A DNA stretch of 64,000 nt, taken from Chryseolinea lacunae. GTDB lineage: Bacteria > Bacteroidota > Bacteroidia > Cytophagales > Cyclobacteriaceae. Shown here one piece after another: positions 17,200-26,085 of the stretch (position 1 is its first letter; each line of letters begins with the position of its first letter). Made by a program: the position numbers and the translations under genes. The notes under the pieces are model-generated. The model saw only the letters and a program-made list of their open reading frames with translations, ran no database searches and had not been told where the DNA came from. Where the stretch lies: NCBI RefSeq assembly GCF_016735595.1, contig NZ_JAERRB010000001.1, forward strand, positions 372,001 to 436,000, read 5' to 3'.

Positions 17200-19719
17200 T
17201 TATTTTGATTCCAGTGCGGTGAGGGCTTGCATAAACCAGGCCGTGTGCGGTATCCATTGTTCGCTCCAGCGCCACTCGTTGCCGTTGTCTTCATACTTGA
17301 ATGCTATGCCGGAGCCGTCTGCTTTATCTTCCGCTCCCGTGATGCCGTTTGATATGCCTCCCCTTCCGGAACCATGTCCATACATGGCCGCCATATAAGG
17401 CACATTCACCTGGCCATAGCCATACATCATGCACAGTTGATAAGGATTGTTGCCCAGCACCCAGTCCATCAAACCACAAACGTAGGTTGCTATGTCGGCA
17501 CGAACGCCAAGCACATTCTTTTCCGGATACACCAGTCTGCCACCTCTCAACAACACGGTGGCCAACGAACCCACGCGTGCATTCTCACCTTGCCACCACC
17601 AGCCACTCTCGTTCTCGTGCGGGATGAAAAAGCCATTTTGAATTTTGTTGTTCAACCGAAACGTTTGTCTGGGATACTGAAATGGATTGGCGACTTCATT
17701 CGAAACCTTGAGTTGGTAGTCGATAAATTTCTTTATAGTGGTCAACGCCTTCTCGCGAAGGGCCTTGTCACTTTCCACATCGAGGTAGCGAATCAGCGAC
17801 AGCACGGGCAGGCCTGCGTCTGATGCATGCCAGAAGGGTCTTGTTTTTTCGTCGTTGCTCCAGAAGAATCCTTCGGGCGAAAGACGCCCTTCCAGTTTTT
17901 GTGCGCGACGTCTGGCTTCTTTTTGATACGCTGGTTTTTTTGTAGCAATCCACAACTCGGTGCCGGCCATAAGGGCGGTGTAGTCGTCTAGGATGTTTTC
18001 CTTGTGATCGTCGACATATTTTACACTATTCTTTTGCAGGTGGTCAAACGCGCGCTCGGCCGCTTGCAGGTATTGAACAGGTTCGTATTTGCTTTTCTGC
18101 TTCCATTGCGAAATGCGCGCAAGCGCTGCCACGCCCATGCCCCCGCCTTCGCGGAAACCGCTTTGATAGTCAGACGTAGTTTTACTATCGGCCAGCAGGC
18201 CCACCACGCGACGCTCTTTGGGATCTTTCTTGAAGTAAGAAAAAAGCGTCATGTAGAAATAGCCTTCAGGTGAAAGTGACTTCATGATGTAGTCGGCGCC
18301 ATAGAAAGCTTCGCTCACCAGCGAGTCTTTAACCTTTGTGTTGTTTAGCACTTCGGGAATGGCTTCAACGGTTTGGATCATCGACCAATCTACCAGCGGT
18401 GTTTGCTGGGGGTTCATGAAATTGGTGTAGGCCAGGTGCGAGAAATATTTGCTTACGTCGCCCGATGCATCGCACCAACCGCCGCGCAGGTCAACCGTTT
18501 TCTCGCTGCCAAACAGTTTCACATGCTCGTCGCCCATCAGTTCTTCTTTCGAATTTGCTTTCTGGCATTCAAAAAAATTGGCGATGGCCGGAACCAGCTT
18601 GCGTGTGAGGAGTTTCGAACCGATCTCAAAGTCAAAAGACTGATACGACTTGCCCTTTAACGAAACGCGGATGGTATAGAAACCCGGTGTGTTAAAGTCA
18701 CTGAAATCAATCGTGCTATATGCATACTCGTTCCAGTCTTTCACGGCCGCGCTCTTTTGGATCTTGCCGCTGTACACTTCCTCAAGTGTGAGCGCATTCG
18801 ACAGGGTGAACGTTGCGTCGGCGTTGACAGCAAAGTTGCTCCGGAACATGGCGCGCTTGGGCAACCCGGTGTTGTAGCCGATCTGGTTGGTGAGAATGGA
18901 CGCGTCGCTTTTCAAGAACGCATCCAGCTGTTTTTGCTCTTTGCCTTCATTCTCCGCCGCCCATGCAATGGCGTTCTGCAAAAGTTTTGTATAGTGAACA
19001 TTGGTGCACGACGTGGAATCGTGCCCCACACTAATATATACTACGCGATCATATTCCGGATTGGTCCACACCACCGGATGATAGCCCATGGGCACCTTAG
19101 GTTTGTAGGTTGCTTCGTCGGCCACGGCCAGGATGTTGGCATGGGCCGGAGCTTTGTCAAACTCATACCACTCGTCGCGCAAGGTAAATGTTATGGGCAG
19201 ACCTTTTGTGATGGGATGATTGCCGTTTTCAATTTTCACTACACCATCCTGCAGCGGCGGATGCGGTGTGTAGGAAGCACCGCCCAACAACTGGCCATAC
19301 CATTTCCAATTGCTCCTGCTGCGTTGCTCAAACTGATTGCCGATGAGGCCCGCCGCGTGAACACCGATCCACCCTTTGCCACGCGAAATAAATTCCTGAA
19401 TGGCATACTGCTGCGATGTGGACATGTCGAATGGCGCAAGGCTCAGCTGGATGAACACCTGGTAGCCCGACAAGTTGAGCGTGTTCACCTCGGCCGTGTC
19501 GCGGGTGAAATGAATGTCGAGATTATTCTCCGCAGCCAGCTTCCGGAACATGGGCTCCGATTTGTCGACCATGGGACTGTGATATTTGTCGGTGGCGCCA
19601 ATCACAAACACCTTTATTTTTCTGGCTGGATGTTCTTCGGTTTGCCCGAAAGATGTGGCACAGAAAAACACGGCGGGAAAACAAAACAGGAACAGGAATG
19701 TAACTCTGACGTTTCTCAT
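17200..19719 (-). CDS. ThuA-GH9 fusion protein, exported
   Basis: About 839 residues. Order: signal peptide (1-26), ThuA-like domain (about 32-265; GKGWIGVHAAG, LRDEWYEFDKAP, MGYHPVVWTNP), cellulase-type Ig-like domain (about 285-375; TGLPKRAMFRSNF) and GH9 (alpha/alpha)6 barrel (about 385-838). The GH9 signature reads DLRGGWCDASGD; most members have GGWxDAGD, so one residue is inserted before the second Asp. The C-terminal GNEWRWSEQWIPH should hold the acid Glu. GH9 includes endoglucanases and exo-acting glucosaminidases; given the neighbours, an exo-acting enzyme on amino-sugar oligomers is my inference. The ATG at 19719 begins the signal peptide; an earlier codon at 19824 lies within the regulator gene. 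It is 16 bases after the regulator. Confidence 0.85.
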   Translation of the reverse strand: MRNVRVTFLFLFCFPAVFFCATSFGQTEEHPARKIKVFVIGATDKYHSPMVDKSEPMFRKLAAENNLDIHFTRDTAEVNTLNLSGYQVFIQLSLAPFDMSTSQQYAIQEFISRGKGWIGVHAAGLIGNQFEQRSRSNWKWYGQLLGGASYTPHPPLQDGVVKIENGNHPITKGLPITFTLRDEWYEFDKAPAHANILAVADEATYKPKVPMGYHPVVWTNPEYDRVVYISVGHDSTSCTNVHYTKLLQNAIAWAAENEGKEQKQLDAFLKSDASILTNQIGYNTGLPKRAMFRSNFAVNADATFTLSNALTLEEVYSGKIQKSAAVKDWNEYAYSTIDFSDFNTPGFYTIRVSLKGKSYQSFDFEIGSKLLTRKLVPAIANFFECQKANSKEELMGDEHVKLFGSEKTVDLRGGWCDASGDVSKYFSHLAYTNFMNPQQTPLVDWSMIQTVEAIPEVLNNTKVKDSLVSEAFYGADYIMKSLSPEGYFYMTLFSYFKKDPKERRVVGLLADSKTTSDYQSGFREGGGMGVAALARISQWKQKSKYEPVQYLQAAERAFDHLQKNSVKYVDDHKENILDDYTALMAGTELWIATKKPAYQKEARRRAQKLEGRLSPEGFFWSNDEKTRPFWHASDAGLPVLSLIRYLDVESDKALREKALTTIKKFIDYQLKVSNEVANPFQYPRQTFRLNNKIQNGFFIPHENESGWWWQGENARVGSLATVLLRGGRLVYPEKNVLGVRADIATYVCGLMDWVLGNNPYQLCMMYGYGQVNVPYMAAMYGHGSGRGGISNGITGAEDKADGSGIAFKYEDNGNEWRWSEQWIPHTAWFMQALTALESK

Positions 19720-19735
19720 AAGCGCTGTTGTGGGT

Positions 19736-20509
19736 TCAATACGAAATACCATCTTGCAAGGCCAGCTCATACTTCTCGAAATCGATCTGATAGAGATGGG
19801 GTGATTTATTGGCCGTGCCCACACGTTTCTCGGGAAGCTTGATGAGGAAATCGTAACTCATCAACAGCTTGTGAAAATTTCTTCTGTCGAATGTCCGGTT
19901 CAGGATGGTCTCATACAGTTTTTGCATTTCGCGCAACGTGAACTTTGGTGGCAACAGGTTGGCGATTGGTAGATAACGCAAATCTTTTCGCAGCGCCACC
20001 AACGCCAGTTCGATCATGTCGTTGTGATCGAACAACAAATCGGGAATGGCCGGAATCTCGCACCATTGATAGGACGCCGCCAGGTTGGGAACCACTTTTT
20101 CAAAATCCACCAACGCATAGTAGCCAATCGACACAATGCTCTCGTGAACAAGCTCATACTCGCGACTCTCTTTCGACTTATTGTCGAACAGGCGCGCGGC
20201 CTGATCGTCGGTATAATTCTTATGGCGTTGGGCGGCGCCAAAGGTGTGGAACTGTTGCAGGAACACATCGTGTATGCCGGTGGTCTCCTTCAATACACGC
20301 GATGCTGCGTCGGCAATCAACTCTTCTTTATAGATCCTTCCGCGGGGCAAACTCCAGTCGATGTTATTCCATTTCAGCAGCAAAACCTTGAGCTCGTCGG
20401 CATGAAAACCGAACATCACGCAGTCGACCGAAACGTCTTTGATCGTATTTTCTGAAGGTGTGCCCAATCGTTCCTCTGGTTTTAAAAAGCTCAAAATTTG
20501 ACGCTTCAA
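19736..20509 (-). CDS. NUDIX-domain transcriptional regulator of the sugar locus
   Basis: A 257-residue protein with an N-terminal NUDIX fold (about 20-175) and a C-terminal winged helix (about 185-250; KFTLREMQKLYETILNRTFDRR). The NUDIX box reads RVLKETTGI in place of REUxEExGU, so a glutamate needed for hydrolysis is missing and the domain probably senses a metabolite. It is the first gene of the ThuA/GH9/PTS operon. Its start is a TTG at 20509; no ATG occurs before conserved residues. Two palindromes lie 16-72 bases upstream, between it and the divergent amine oxidase gene. It may therefore control itself, the operon and the oxidase. Confidence 0.85.
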   Translation of the reverse strand: MKRQILSFLKPEERLGTPSENTIKDVSVDCVMFGFHADELKVLLLKWNNIDWSLPRGRIYKEELIADAASRVLKETTGIHDVFLQQFHTFGAAQRHKNYTDDQAARLFDNKSKESREYELVHESIVSIGYYALVDFEKVVPNLAASYQWCEIPAIPDLLFDHNDMIELALVALRKDLRYLPIANLLPPKFTLREMQKLYETILNRTFDRRNFHKLLMSYDFLIKLPEKRVGTANKSPHLYQIDFEKYELALQDGISY

Positions 20510-20524
20510 AGCGGTTTTTTACCC

Positions 20525-20581
20525 TTAGCGTAAATTCTACGCACTAATATAGAAGGTCTTAGCGTAAATATTACGCACTAA
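20525..20581. promoter_or_regulatory. Tandem palindromic operator candidates in a divergent promoter region
   Basis: Two near-identical 23-base elements occupy 20525-20547 and 20559-20581. Both begin TTAGCGTAAAT and end TACGCACTAA. The second has a perfect core, GCGTAAATATTACGC; the first has GCGTA and TACGC arms around five bases. Centres are 34 bases apart. They fill the 114-base gap between the NUDIX regulator (minus) and the amine oxidase (plus), where an autoregulatory operator is expected. The winged-helix dimer encoded next door is the obvious ligand. Confidence 0.7.
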
Positions 20582-20623
20582 TGAAAATATTTGTCACCTT
20601 GTTGAACCTAACCCTTAAAACCT

Positions 20624-22714
20624 ATGAGGCACTCTGTACGCATCGCGTTCCTGATTCCACTATTTATTGTCGTTATGCTCGCGGGGTGTAGCGAGAAAAA
20701 AAACACAACGCCCAACGTCACCAACACGTCAACCGCGGTTCCGCATCCCTTAGATCCTCTTGATGAAAGTGAGATCAACGCGGTGAAACAACTTCTTCTT
20801 TCGGAAAAGAAAATTGATTCAACGTATCGCTTTTTCATCATCAACCTGAAGGAGCCACCCAAAGCAGAAGTTCTGAAGTTTGCCGAAGGCCAGCCGTTCA
20901 GAAGAGAAGCATTGGCCGTGCTCTATGATTGGAGCAGCAACAAAACCTATGAAGCCGTGATCGACCTCGTGGCCAAAAAGGTGATTTCATTCGAACACAT
21001 GGCCGGTGTGACCGCCGGCGGCCTGAGCGGCGACACGCTCACGGACATCTTGTTGAAAAAAGATACAGCGTGGCTCGGCGGTTTGAAACGTCGCGGCATC
21101 CATCCCGACTCAGTGAAAACATCGTATGTGTTTGCCGGCGAAATGGGCATGGCGCCGGCCGACCACCGCGAGATGATCTGCACGCCTCAATATATCAACA
21201 AGAAATATCATGAATTACTCATCGACGGCCTGGTGGCCTATGTAGACCTCACCACACAACACGTATTGAAAGTGATGGACGATGGCAGCAAAGGTTACTA
21301 CAAACCCGAAGACATTAACTACTTCGATGCCACCGCAGTGAACAACACAACATCCGAAAACAAACCCCTTCTGATTACCCAACCCGAAGGCACCAGCTTC
21401 ACACTGAATGGCTTTGAGGTGAAGAGCAGCCGCTGGTCGTTCCGCCTGGGTGTTGACAACCGCGAAGGCCTTATCCTCTACAACACACAGTATAACGATC
21501 ACGGTGTGATGCGCCCCGTGCTCTATCGCGCTTCCATTGCCGAGATGTATGTGCCCTATGGCTCGACCGACCTAACCCATGCCGCCTGGAACTATTATGA
21601 CGTGGGCGCCTATCGCATGGGACAGTCCGATCCAAAGATCATGAACGGCCTGAAAGCCGTTGCCGATGTGCCCATGAACGCGAAGTTTATCTCCACCTTC
21701 TTTCACAACGAAAAAGGCGAGCCTCACAAACTCGACAGCATCGTGGCCGTGTATGAAGAGTCGGGTGGACCGCTGACACGCCACGGCAAATTTTCGCGCG
21801 AGGCCCGCAACATTGTGGTGAAATATTTCACGCGCGTGTGGAACTACGACTATGGCATCAAGTGGATCTTTCACGAAGACGGCACCATTGACCTGCGCGC
21901 CGAACTGACCGGCATTGTGGGCATCAAAGGCGTGAACCGAACCAGCGACCTGCCCGGCGGAGACGACGCCACGTTCGAAGGAAACTACTACGGCACACTG
22001 GTGGCTCCCCACGTGGAAGCGGTGAACCACCAACATTTCTTTTCGTTCCGCCTCGACCTGGATGTTGACGGCACCGAAAACCTGGTAGAAGAAATGAACA
22101 CCGTGACCGTGCCCGCATCGGCAAACAATCCGCACAACAACGCCTTCGCGAAACAAATGTCGCTGGTGAAAACCGAAGGCGAGGGCCAACGCAACCTCAA
22201 CCCCGCCAGCAACCGCCACTGGATGATTGCCGACTCAAAAGCCGTGAACGCTCTGGGCCAATTGAAAAGCTACGTGATCATGCCCGGCTCGAACGCGATG
22301 CCCTATGCCGGCATTCCCTCAGGCCCGCGCAAGATGGCCGACTTCCTGGAAAGCCAACTGTGGGTGACAGCCTACAACGAAAGCGAGCGCCACCCCGCCG
22401 GCGAATACCCCAACACCCGCGGCATCAAAGATGGCATCGCCCAATGGACAAGCGACAACGAAGATGTGGTGGGCAAAGACGTTGTGCTATGGTACAACCT
22501 CGGCATCACGCACATTGTGCGTCCCGAAGAATGGCCCATCATGAACACACACACGATGGGCTTCACACTGGCGCCCTTTGGCTTCTTTGATCGAAACCCG
22601 GTGATCGACCGCACATCACATCCGCGACAGAAGCTTCAGGGCAACCCCGTGCCGCCCGATGTTTCGCTTTGTGTGCCGTTGCCAAAGGAAAAGAAGCTGG
22701 CTTCGGCGAAATAG
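20624..22714 (+). CDS. Copper amine oxidase (topaquinone type), lipoprotein
   Basis: A 696-residue enzyme that oxidises primary amines to aldehydes with release of ammonia and hydrogen peroxide. The lipoprotein signal ends LAGC with Cys22. Catalytic residues are in place: base Asp326 in YDVGAYRMG, topaquinone precursor Tyr408 in the sequence NYD, and copper ligands His469 and His471 (NHQHFF) and His630 (GITHIVRP). The C-terminal MNTHTMGFTLAPFGFFDRNP block is typical. It is probably held in the periplasm. It reads away from the sugar operon regulator across shared palindromes, so the two may be co-regulated. A terminator follows. Confidence 0.93.
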   Translation: MRHSVRIAFLIPLFIVVMLAGCSEKKNTTPNVTNTSTAVPHPLDPLDESEINAVKQLLLSEKKIDSTYRFFIINLKEPPKAEVLKFAEGQPFRREALAVLYDWSSNKTYEAVIDLVAKKVISFEHMAGVTAGGLSGDTLTDILLKKDTAWLGGLKRRGIHPDSVKTSYVFAGEMGMAPADHREMICTPQYINKKYHELLIDGLVAYVDLTTQHVLKVMDDGSKGYYKPEDINYFDATAVNNTTSENKPLLITQPEGTSFTLNGFEVKSSRWSFRLGVDNREGLILYNTQYNDHGVMRPVLYRASIAEMYVPYGSTDLTHAAWNYYDVGAYRMGQSDPKIMNGLKAVADVPMNAKFISTFFHNEKGEPHKLDSIVAVYEESGGPLTRHGKFSREARNIVVKYFTRVWNYDYGIKWIFHEDGTIDLRAELTGIVGIKGVNRTSDLPGGDDATFEGNYYGTLVAPHVEAVNHQHFFSFRLDLDVDGTENLVEEMNTVTVPASANNPHNNAFAKQMSLVKTEGEGQRNLNPASNRHWMIADSKAVNALGQLKSYVIMPGSNAMPYAGIPSGPRKMADFLESQLWVTAYNESERHPAGEYPNTRGIKDGIAQWTSDNEDVVGKDVVLWYNLGITHIVRPEEWPIMNTHTMGFTLAPFGFFDRNPVIDRTSHPRQKLQGNPVPPDVSLCVPLPKEKKLASAK

Positions 22715-22744
22715 CCGTGCAGAAAAAAAATATTTTTAAAAAAT

Positions 22745-22783
22745 AACTGGCGCGGGCTTGAGAAATTCGCGCCAGTTTCGTTT
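22745..22783 (+). terminator. Terminator after the amine oxidase gene
   Basis: A 10-base perfect stem pairs AACTGGCGCG (22745-22754) with CGCGCCAGTT (22768-22777), 30 bases past the stop. The following TCGTTT is only weakly T-rich. An A/T-rich stretch precedes the stem. Confidence 0.65.
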
Positions 22784-22864
22784 CATCGGGTGTCTGCAAA
22801 GGCTTCAAGAATTGGTTTTGCACGACGTAACTATGAATTCCTGATTAATTCATATCTTAGTGTC

Positions 22865-23122
22865 ATGGCAAAGGAAAAAGAATATCAAAATCAAAATTTC
22901 ACAGGGAAAACTGTTGATCTTGAACGCACGCTTGTTGCCAAAATTTCGGGTACTGGGAAAACAGAAATCAAAAAACGACGAAAAGCAGGTCTTTCGGTGT
23001 TTTATTTGAAGCAAGGCAAAATTGTAGAGGTGAAGCCCGACCAAACAGAAATCGAAGTCCAATCCGTTGACTCTCGTTGGGTAAAAATCGAAAAAAATAA
23101 ACGCTCCATACTTATTAAATGA
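22865..23122 (+). CDS. Small protein upstream of a zeta-toxin-like kinase; antitoxin candidate
   Basis: About 85 residues, rich in Lys and Glu, with predicted beta strands toward the C-terminus (GLSVFYLKQGKIVEVKPDQ). I recognise no family. The start at 22865 (MAKEKEYQ) is preferred to an in-frame codon at 22790, which lies close to the upstream terminator. Its stop overlaps the next gene's start by four bases (ATGA). That coupling to a zeta-like ATPase is the usual layout of a toxin-antitoxin operon. The antitoxin role rests on position and size only. Confidence 0.6.
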   Translation: MAKEKEYQNQNFTGKTVDLERTLVAKISGTGKTEIKKRRKAGLSVFYLKQGKIVEVKPDQTEIEVQSVDSRWVKIEKNKRSILIK

Positions 23123-23862
23123 GCCGCTTGCGAGTAATTGCAGGACCAAACGGATCTGGCAAATCGTCCATATTCCAACTGATAAGGGACTTCAAAGAAA
23201 ATAGCAAAAAAATCCAGACAGGCCCATTTGTCAACTCCGACTTTATTGAACGCACATTTCGTGAAGACGGATTTGTTCGCCTCAGCGACTACCAAATCAC
23301 TGCACCGTCTTCCCGGATTATTGACGAGTATCTCGAAATTTCTACGTTACAAGATCCATACGATCCCCGCGTTATTAAGAATCTAGTTGTCTTAGAAGAT
23401 GGCTGCCTCAAAGCCCTTGGAAAAGACTCTACGCCATTGTTGGGAATGGTTGTTTCAGATCTTATCAGAGAAGAGTTATTGAAAAGGGAAATTTCCTTCA
23501 CTATGGAATCGGTATTTTCACATATCGATAAAGTCAATTTCATGCAGCGGGCAAAGGATAGCGGCTTCAAAGTGTATTTGTATTTTGTCAGCACTGAAAG
23601 CCCTGCAATCAACATCAAAAGAGTAGCAGGCAGGGTCGCAGCAGGCGGACATGACGTACCCACTGATAAAATATTAACACGATATGAACGGACCATGCGT
23701 AATCTGGAACCTGCCCTTAAAGTCGCATATAGAGCCTACATTTTTGATAACTCCGGCAACGAGACCATAAAAATTGCTGAAAAAGATAACGAAGGCAATC
23801 TGTTTCTTGAGGAAAGGGTGCCGCAATGGCTTCTTACATTTCTCGGGGACTGGGTTAATTAG
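23119..23862 (+). CDS. Zeta-toxin-like P-loop kinase/ATPase
   Basis: A 247-residue cytoplasmic protein. The Walker A motif GPNGSGKSS is at residues 9-17. It is followed by FVNSDFIE (the zeta NxD substrate region), FTMESVFSH (the zeta (S/T)E block) and an arginine-rich lid (IKRVAGRVAAGGHDVP, then LTRYERTMRNL). This order matches the zeta toxin family, whose members phosphorylate UDP-amino sugars, although related housekeeping ATPases share the fold. It overlaps the upstream small gene by four bases. Codon use is more AT-rich than in the sugar locus, which fits a mobile accessory pair. Confidence 0.72.
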   Translation: MSRLRVIAGPNGSGKSSIFQLIRDFKENSKKIQTGPFVNSDFIERTFREDGFVRLSDYQITAPSSRIIDEYLEISTLQDPYDPRVIKNLVVLEDGCLKALGKDSTPLLGMVVSDLIREELLKREISFTMESVFSHIDKVNFMQRAKDSGFKVYLYFVSTESPAINIKRVAGRVAAGGHDVPTDKILTRYERTMRNLEPALKVAYRAYIFDNSGNETIKIAEKDNEGNLFLEERVPQWLLTFLGDWVN

Positions 23863-24128
23863 AGCAACGTAAATCCAAACGAAGATGTCCATATTTCGGC
23901 ATCTTTGAAATCGACGAATCGTTACCGATGAAGGCATTCCTCCTTCATCCCTCCTATCAGGGATTCTACTAAGCTCCCTTCACCCCATTCTCGCCCTCCA
24001 TCCCACCGCTGTATCAAATCACACAGCAATTGAACCATTCCTGTTACACGCTCACCTCGAAAGAATCGACCTTCACATCCTTTGCTTTCCTGACGTTACA
24101 GACAACCACACAAAACCAATTAACGCTT

Positions 24129-26051
24129 ATGAAAAAAACTCGACTACTCTCCTGGAGCTTTCTCCTGCTTGCGTTTTGCCTTGCGATGCACGCCGATGCT
24201 CAGTTCAGTCGCGTGGCCTTGCCTGCGGGCCTTCAGCCGACCTCATCGGAAATGGTGATCTACCAAAGCAAGATGTATATGGTGTTGCAAAATGCCGCGC
24301 ATAACAGCTATTCGCTGCACAAATACGATGGCGCCACGTTCACGACCATTCCCCTGCCCGCTGGCTATAGGCTTTATGAGGACACACACTTTGAAGAGAT
24401 GAAGGGCAACCTCTACTTCATGCCCGATCACGACGCCAGCCTGCCCACGCCCGCAGAACTGATGCGCTACGATGGCACCACACTCACTCCTATTGACGTG
24501 CCGGACGCGCTTGTGCCACGCGACGAGATGCAATATTATTTCCACCGCCCCTTCGCGTTCGACGGCAATCTTTACATGGAGGTTCTCTATCTCGATTCCA
24601 TCGCCTTAGATCCCTTTACCATCACCTATTGGATCAAGTACGATGGCGTTGTGTTTTCACGTATGCTGGTAGATGGGATCTTCACCTGTCAGCCGTCGGA
24701 CGGCACCCCGATTGGTTTGCCCAGCGACAAAAAACTGTTTCAGGGCAAGATGTTCATGCGCTATTACCATCACATCACCCGGGAACGCAATTTGTTGAAC
24801 TTCGATGGAACCGAAATCGACGTCGACTCCGAACACCCGGTTGCGTGGCCCGGCGGATGCGAGATGGAGGTGTTTAACGGAAGTCTCTATGTGCCCACCT
24901 TCACACCCACGTCGCCGGGGCGCCCCTATGGTGGCGGAATGAATCGCTTCAACGGCACCACACAAACCGCCGTGTCCATACCACCCACCTTGCGCTATGC
25001 TGAAACAACGCTTGAAGTATATGGCGAAAGAATGTTCGGCGCCATGTACGACGGCAGCAGTGTGCCGCGGTGGTATGCCTTCAACGGCACCTCCTTTGCC
25101 CTCGTGCCCACACCCGCGGGAACATCCATCTATGCCAAAGGTGATCAACGGGTCTTTCAATGCCAGCTCTACATCACACTGCGCACCAGTGCCGCGGGCG
25201 CGCCACCAATGTATGCACTATACACCTACACCGATGCGCTTGTCTGTGGAACGTCCGTCATCCCCGAGCCATTCGATCGCTTCAGCAGCATCGACATCCG
25301 GAACTATGGCCACGAGCGCGACTGGTGCTGGACCGGCATCAATGTGGTGTGGACCCCCATCGCGCCCTGCACACCACCCGATTGCATTGACCCGTTCATG
25401 AAAGTATCGCTGTTTGAAAAACCGGAAAACGTAACGTGGAGTGCCTCCTATCAAAAACCTTTTCAAGCCTTGTTCCCCATCGAAGACAAGAAACCCCTTG
25501 TTGAAACCCTCACCATGGGCAACGCAAATGCTGCACAGAATGTGATCATCTTCGACAAAGACCTTGTGCCCAGCGGCATCGAAAACATTGCATTGCAACT
25601 GAAACCCCAGGAAAAACTTTTCAACCTGACGGTGGAAACCGAAAAAGACAAGACCGTGCCCTTCACCATGACCCTTCTCGACGCAAACGGAAAGTCGCTG
25701 TGGCAAGGAAAGTTTGTGGCGCCGCTGGCAACGCGCATCGACGCCGTGACCAGCCAACGCGGCACCACGCTGCGCTTCGCCCCCGTGCTGCCGCTGCAAA
25801 GCATCACGTCGGTGTCGGTCTATCCTAACCCAGCCGCCAGCAACACGGCCATCGACATCAGCACGCGTGGCACCAATCAAACGGCCACCATCGCCATCAG
25901 CAACCTTAACGGAAAAGTGGTATACCAAAAAGAAGTGAACGCACCCGCAGTGGACCATCCCGATCTTTCACAAATTCCAAAGGGACTCTACATTGTTACC
26001 GTGACCACCGGTGCGGGATATGCACATAGACAAATGTTGGCGATCAAGTAG
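24129..26051 (+). CDS. Secreted repeat protein with type IX secretion sorting domain
   Basis: About 640 residues. A signal peptide (about 1-24, ending DAQF) leads into about six blade-like repeats of roughly 45-60 residues, each with an LYM-type strand and YDG/FNG turns (KYDGATFTTIPLPAGY, RYDGTTLTPIDVPD, RFNGTTQTAVSIPP); a beta-propeller is likely. The end is a T9SS type A sorting domain (VSVYPNPAASNTAIDIS to GAGYAHRQMLAIK), so the protein should cross the outer membrane and be anchored or released. The ATG at 24129 starts the signal peptide; 33 residues from an upstream codon do not fit. A strong terminator follows. Ligand or enzyme activity is unknown. Confidence 0.87.
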   Translation: MKKTRLLSWSFLLLAFCLAMHADAQFSRVALPAGLQPTSSEMVIYQSKMYMVLQNAAHNSYSLHKYDGATFTTIPLPAGYRLYEDTHFEEMKGNLYFMPDHDASLPTPAELMRYDGTTLTPIDVPDALVPRDEMQYYFHRPFAFDGNLYMEVLYLDSIALDPFTITYWIKYDGVVFSRMLVDGIFTCQPSDGTPIGLPSDKKLFQGKMFMRYYHHITRERNLLNFDGTEIDVDSEHPVAWPGGCEMEVFNGSLYVPTFTPTSPGRPYGGGMNRFNGTTQTAVSIPPTLRYAETTLEVYGERMFGAMYDGSSVPRWYAFNGTSFALVPTPAGTSIYAKGDQRVFQCQLYITLRTSAAGAPPMYALYTYTDALVCGTSVIPEPFDRFSSIDIRNYGHERDWCWTGINVVWTPIAPCTPPDCIDPFMKVSLFEKPENVTWSASYQKPFQALFPIEDKKPLVETLTMGNANAAQNVIIFDKDLVPSGIENIALQLKPQEKLFNLTVETEKDKTVPFTMTLLDANGKSLWQGKFVAPLATRIDAVTSQRGTTLRFAPVLPLQSITSVSVYPNPAASNTAIDISTRGTNQTATIAISNLNGKVVYQKEVNAPAVDHPDLSQIPKGLYIVTVTTGAGYAHRQMLAIK

Positions 26052-26085
26052 ATGCCGTGGCGTGTGAAAACGCGCGGTATTGAGG

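Noticed and set aside
18757-19842. 361-codon plus-strand frame opposite the ThuA-GH9 gene
   Set aside because: Shadow of the ThuA domain coding sequence; no start context and no recognisable motif.
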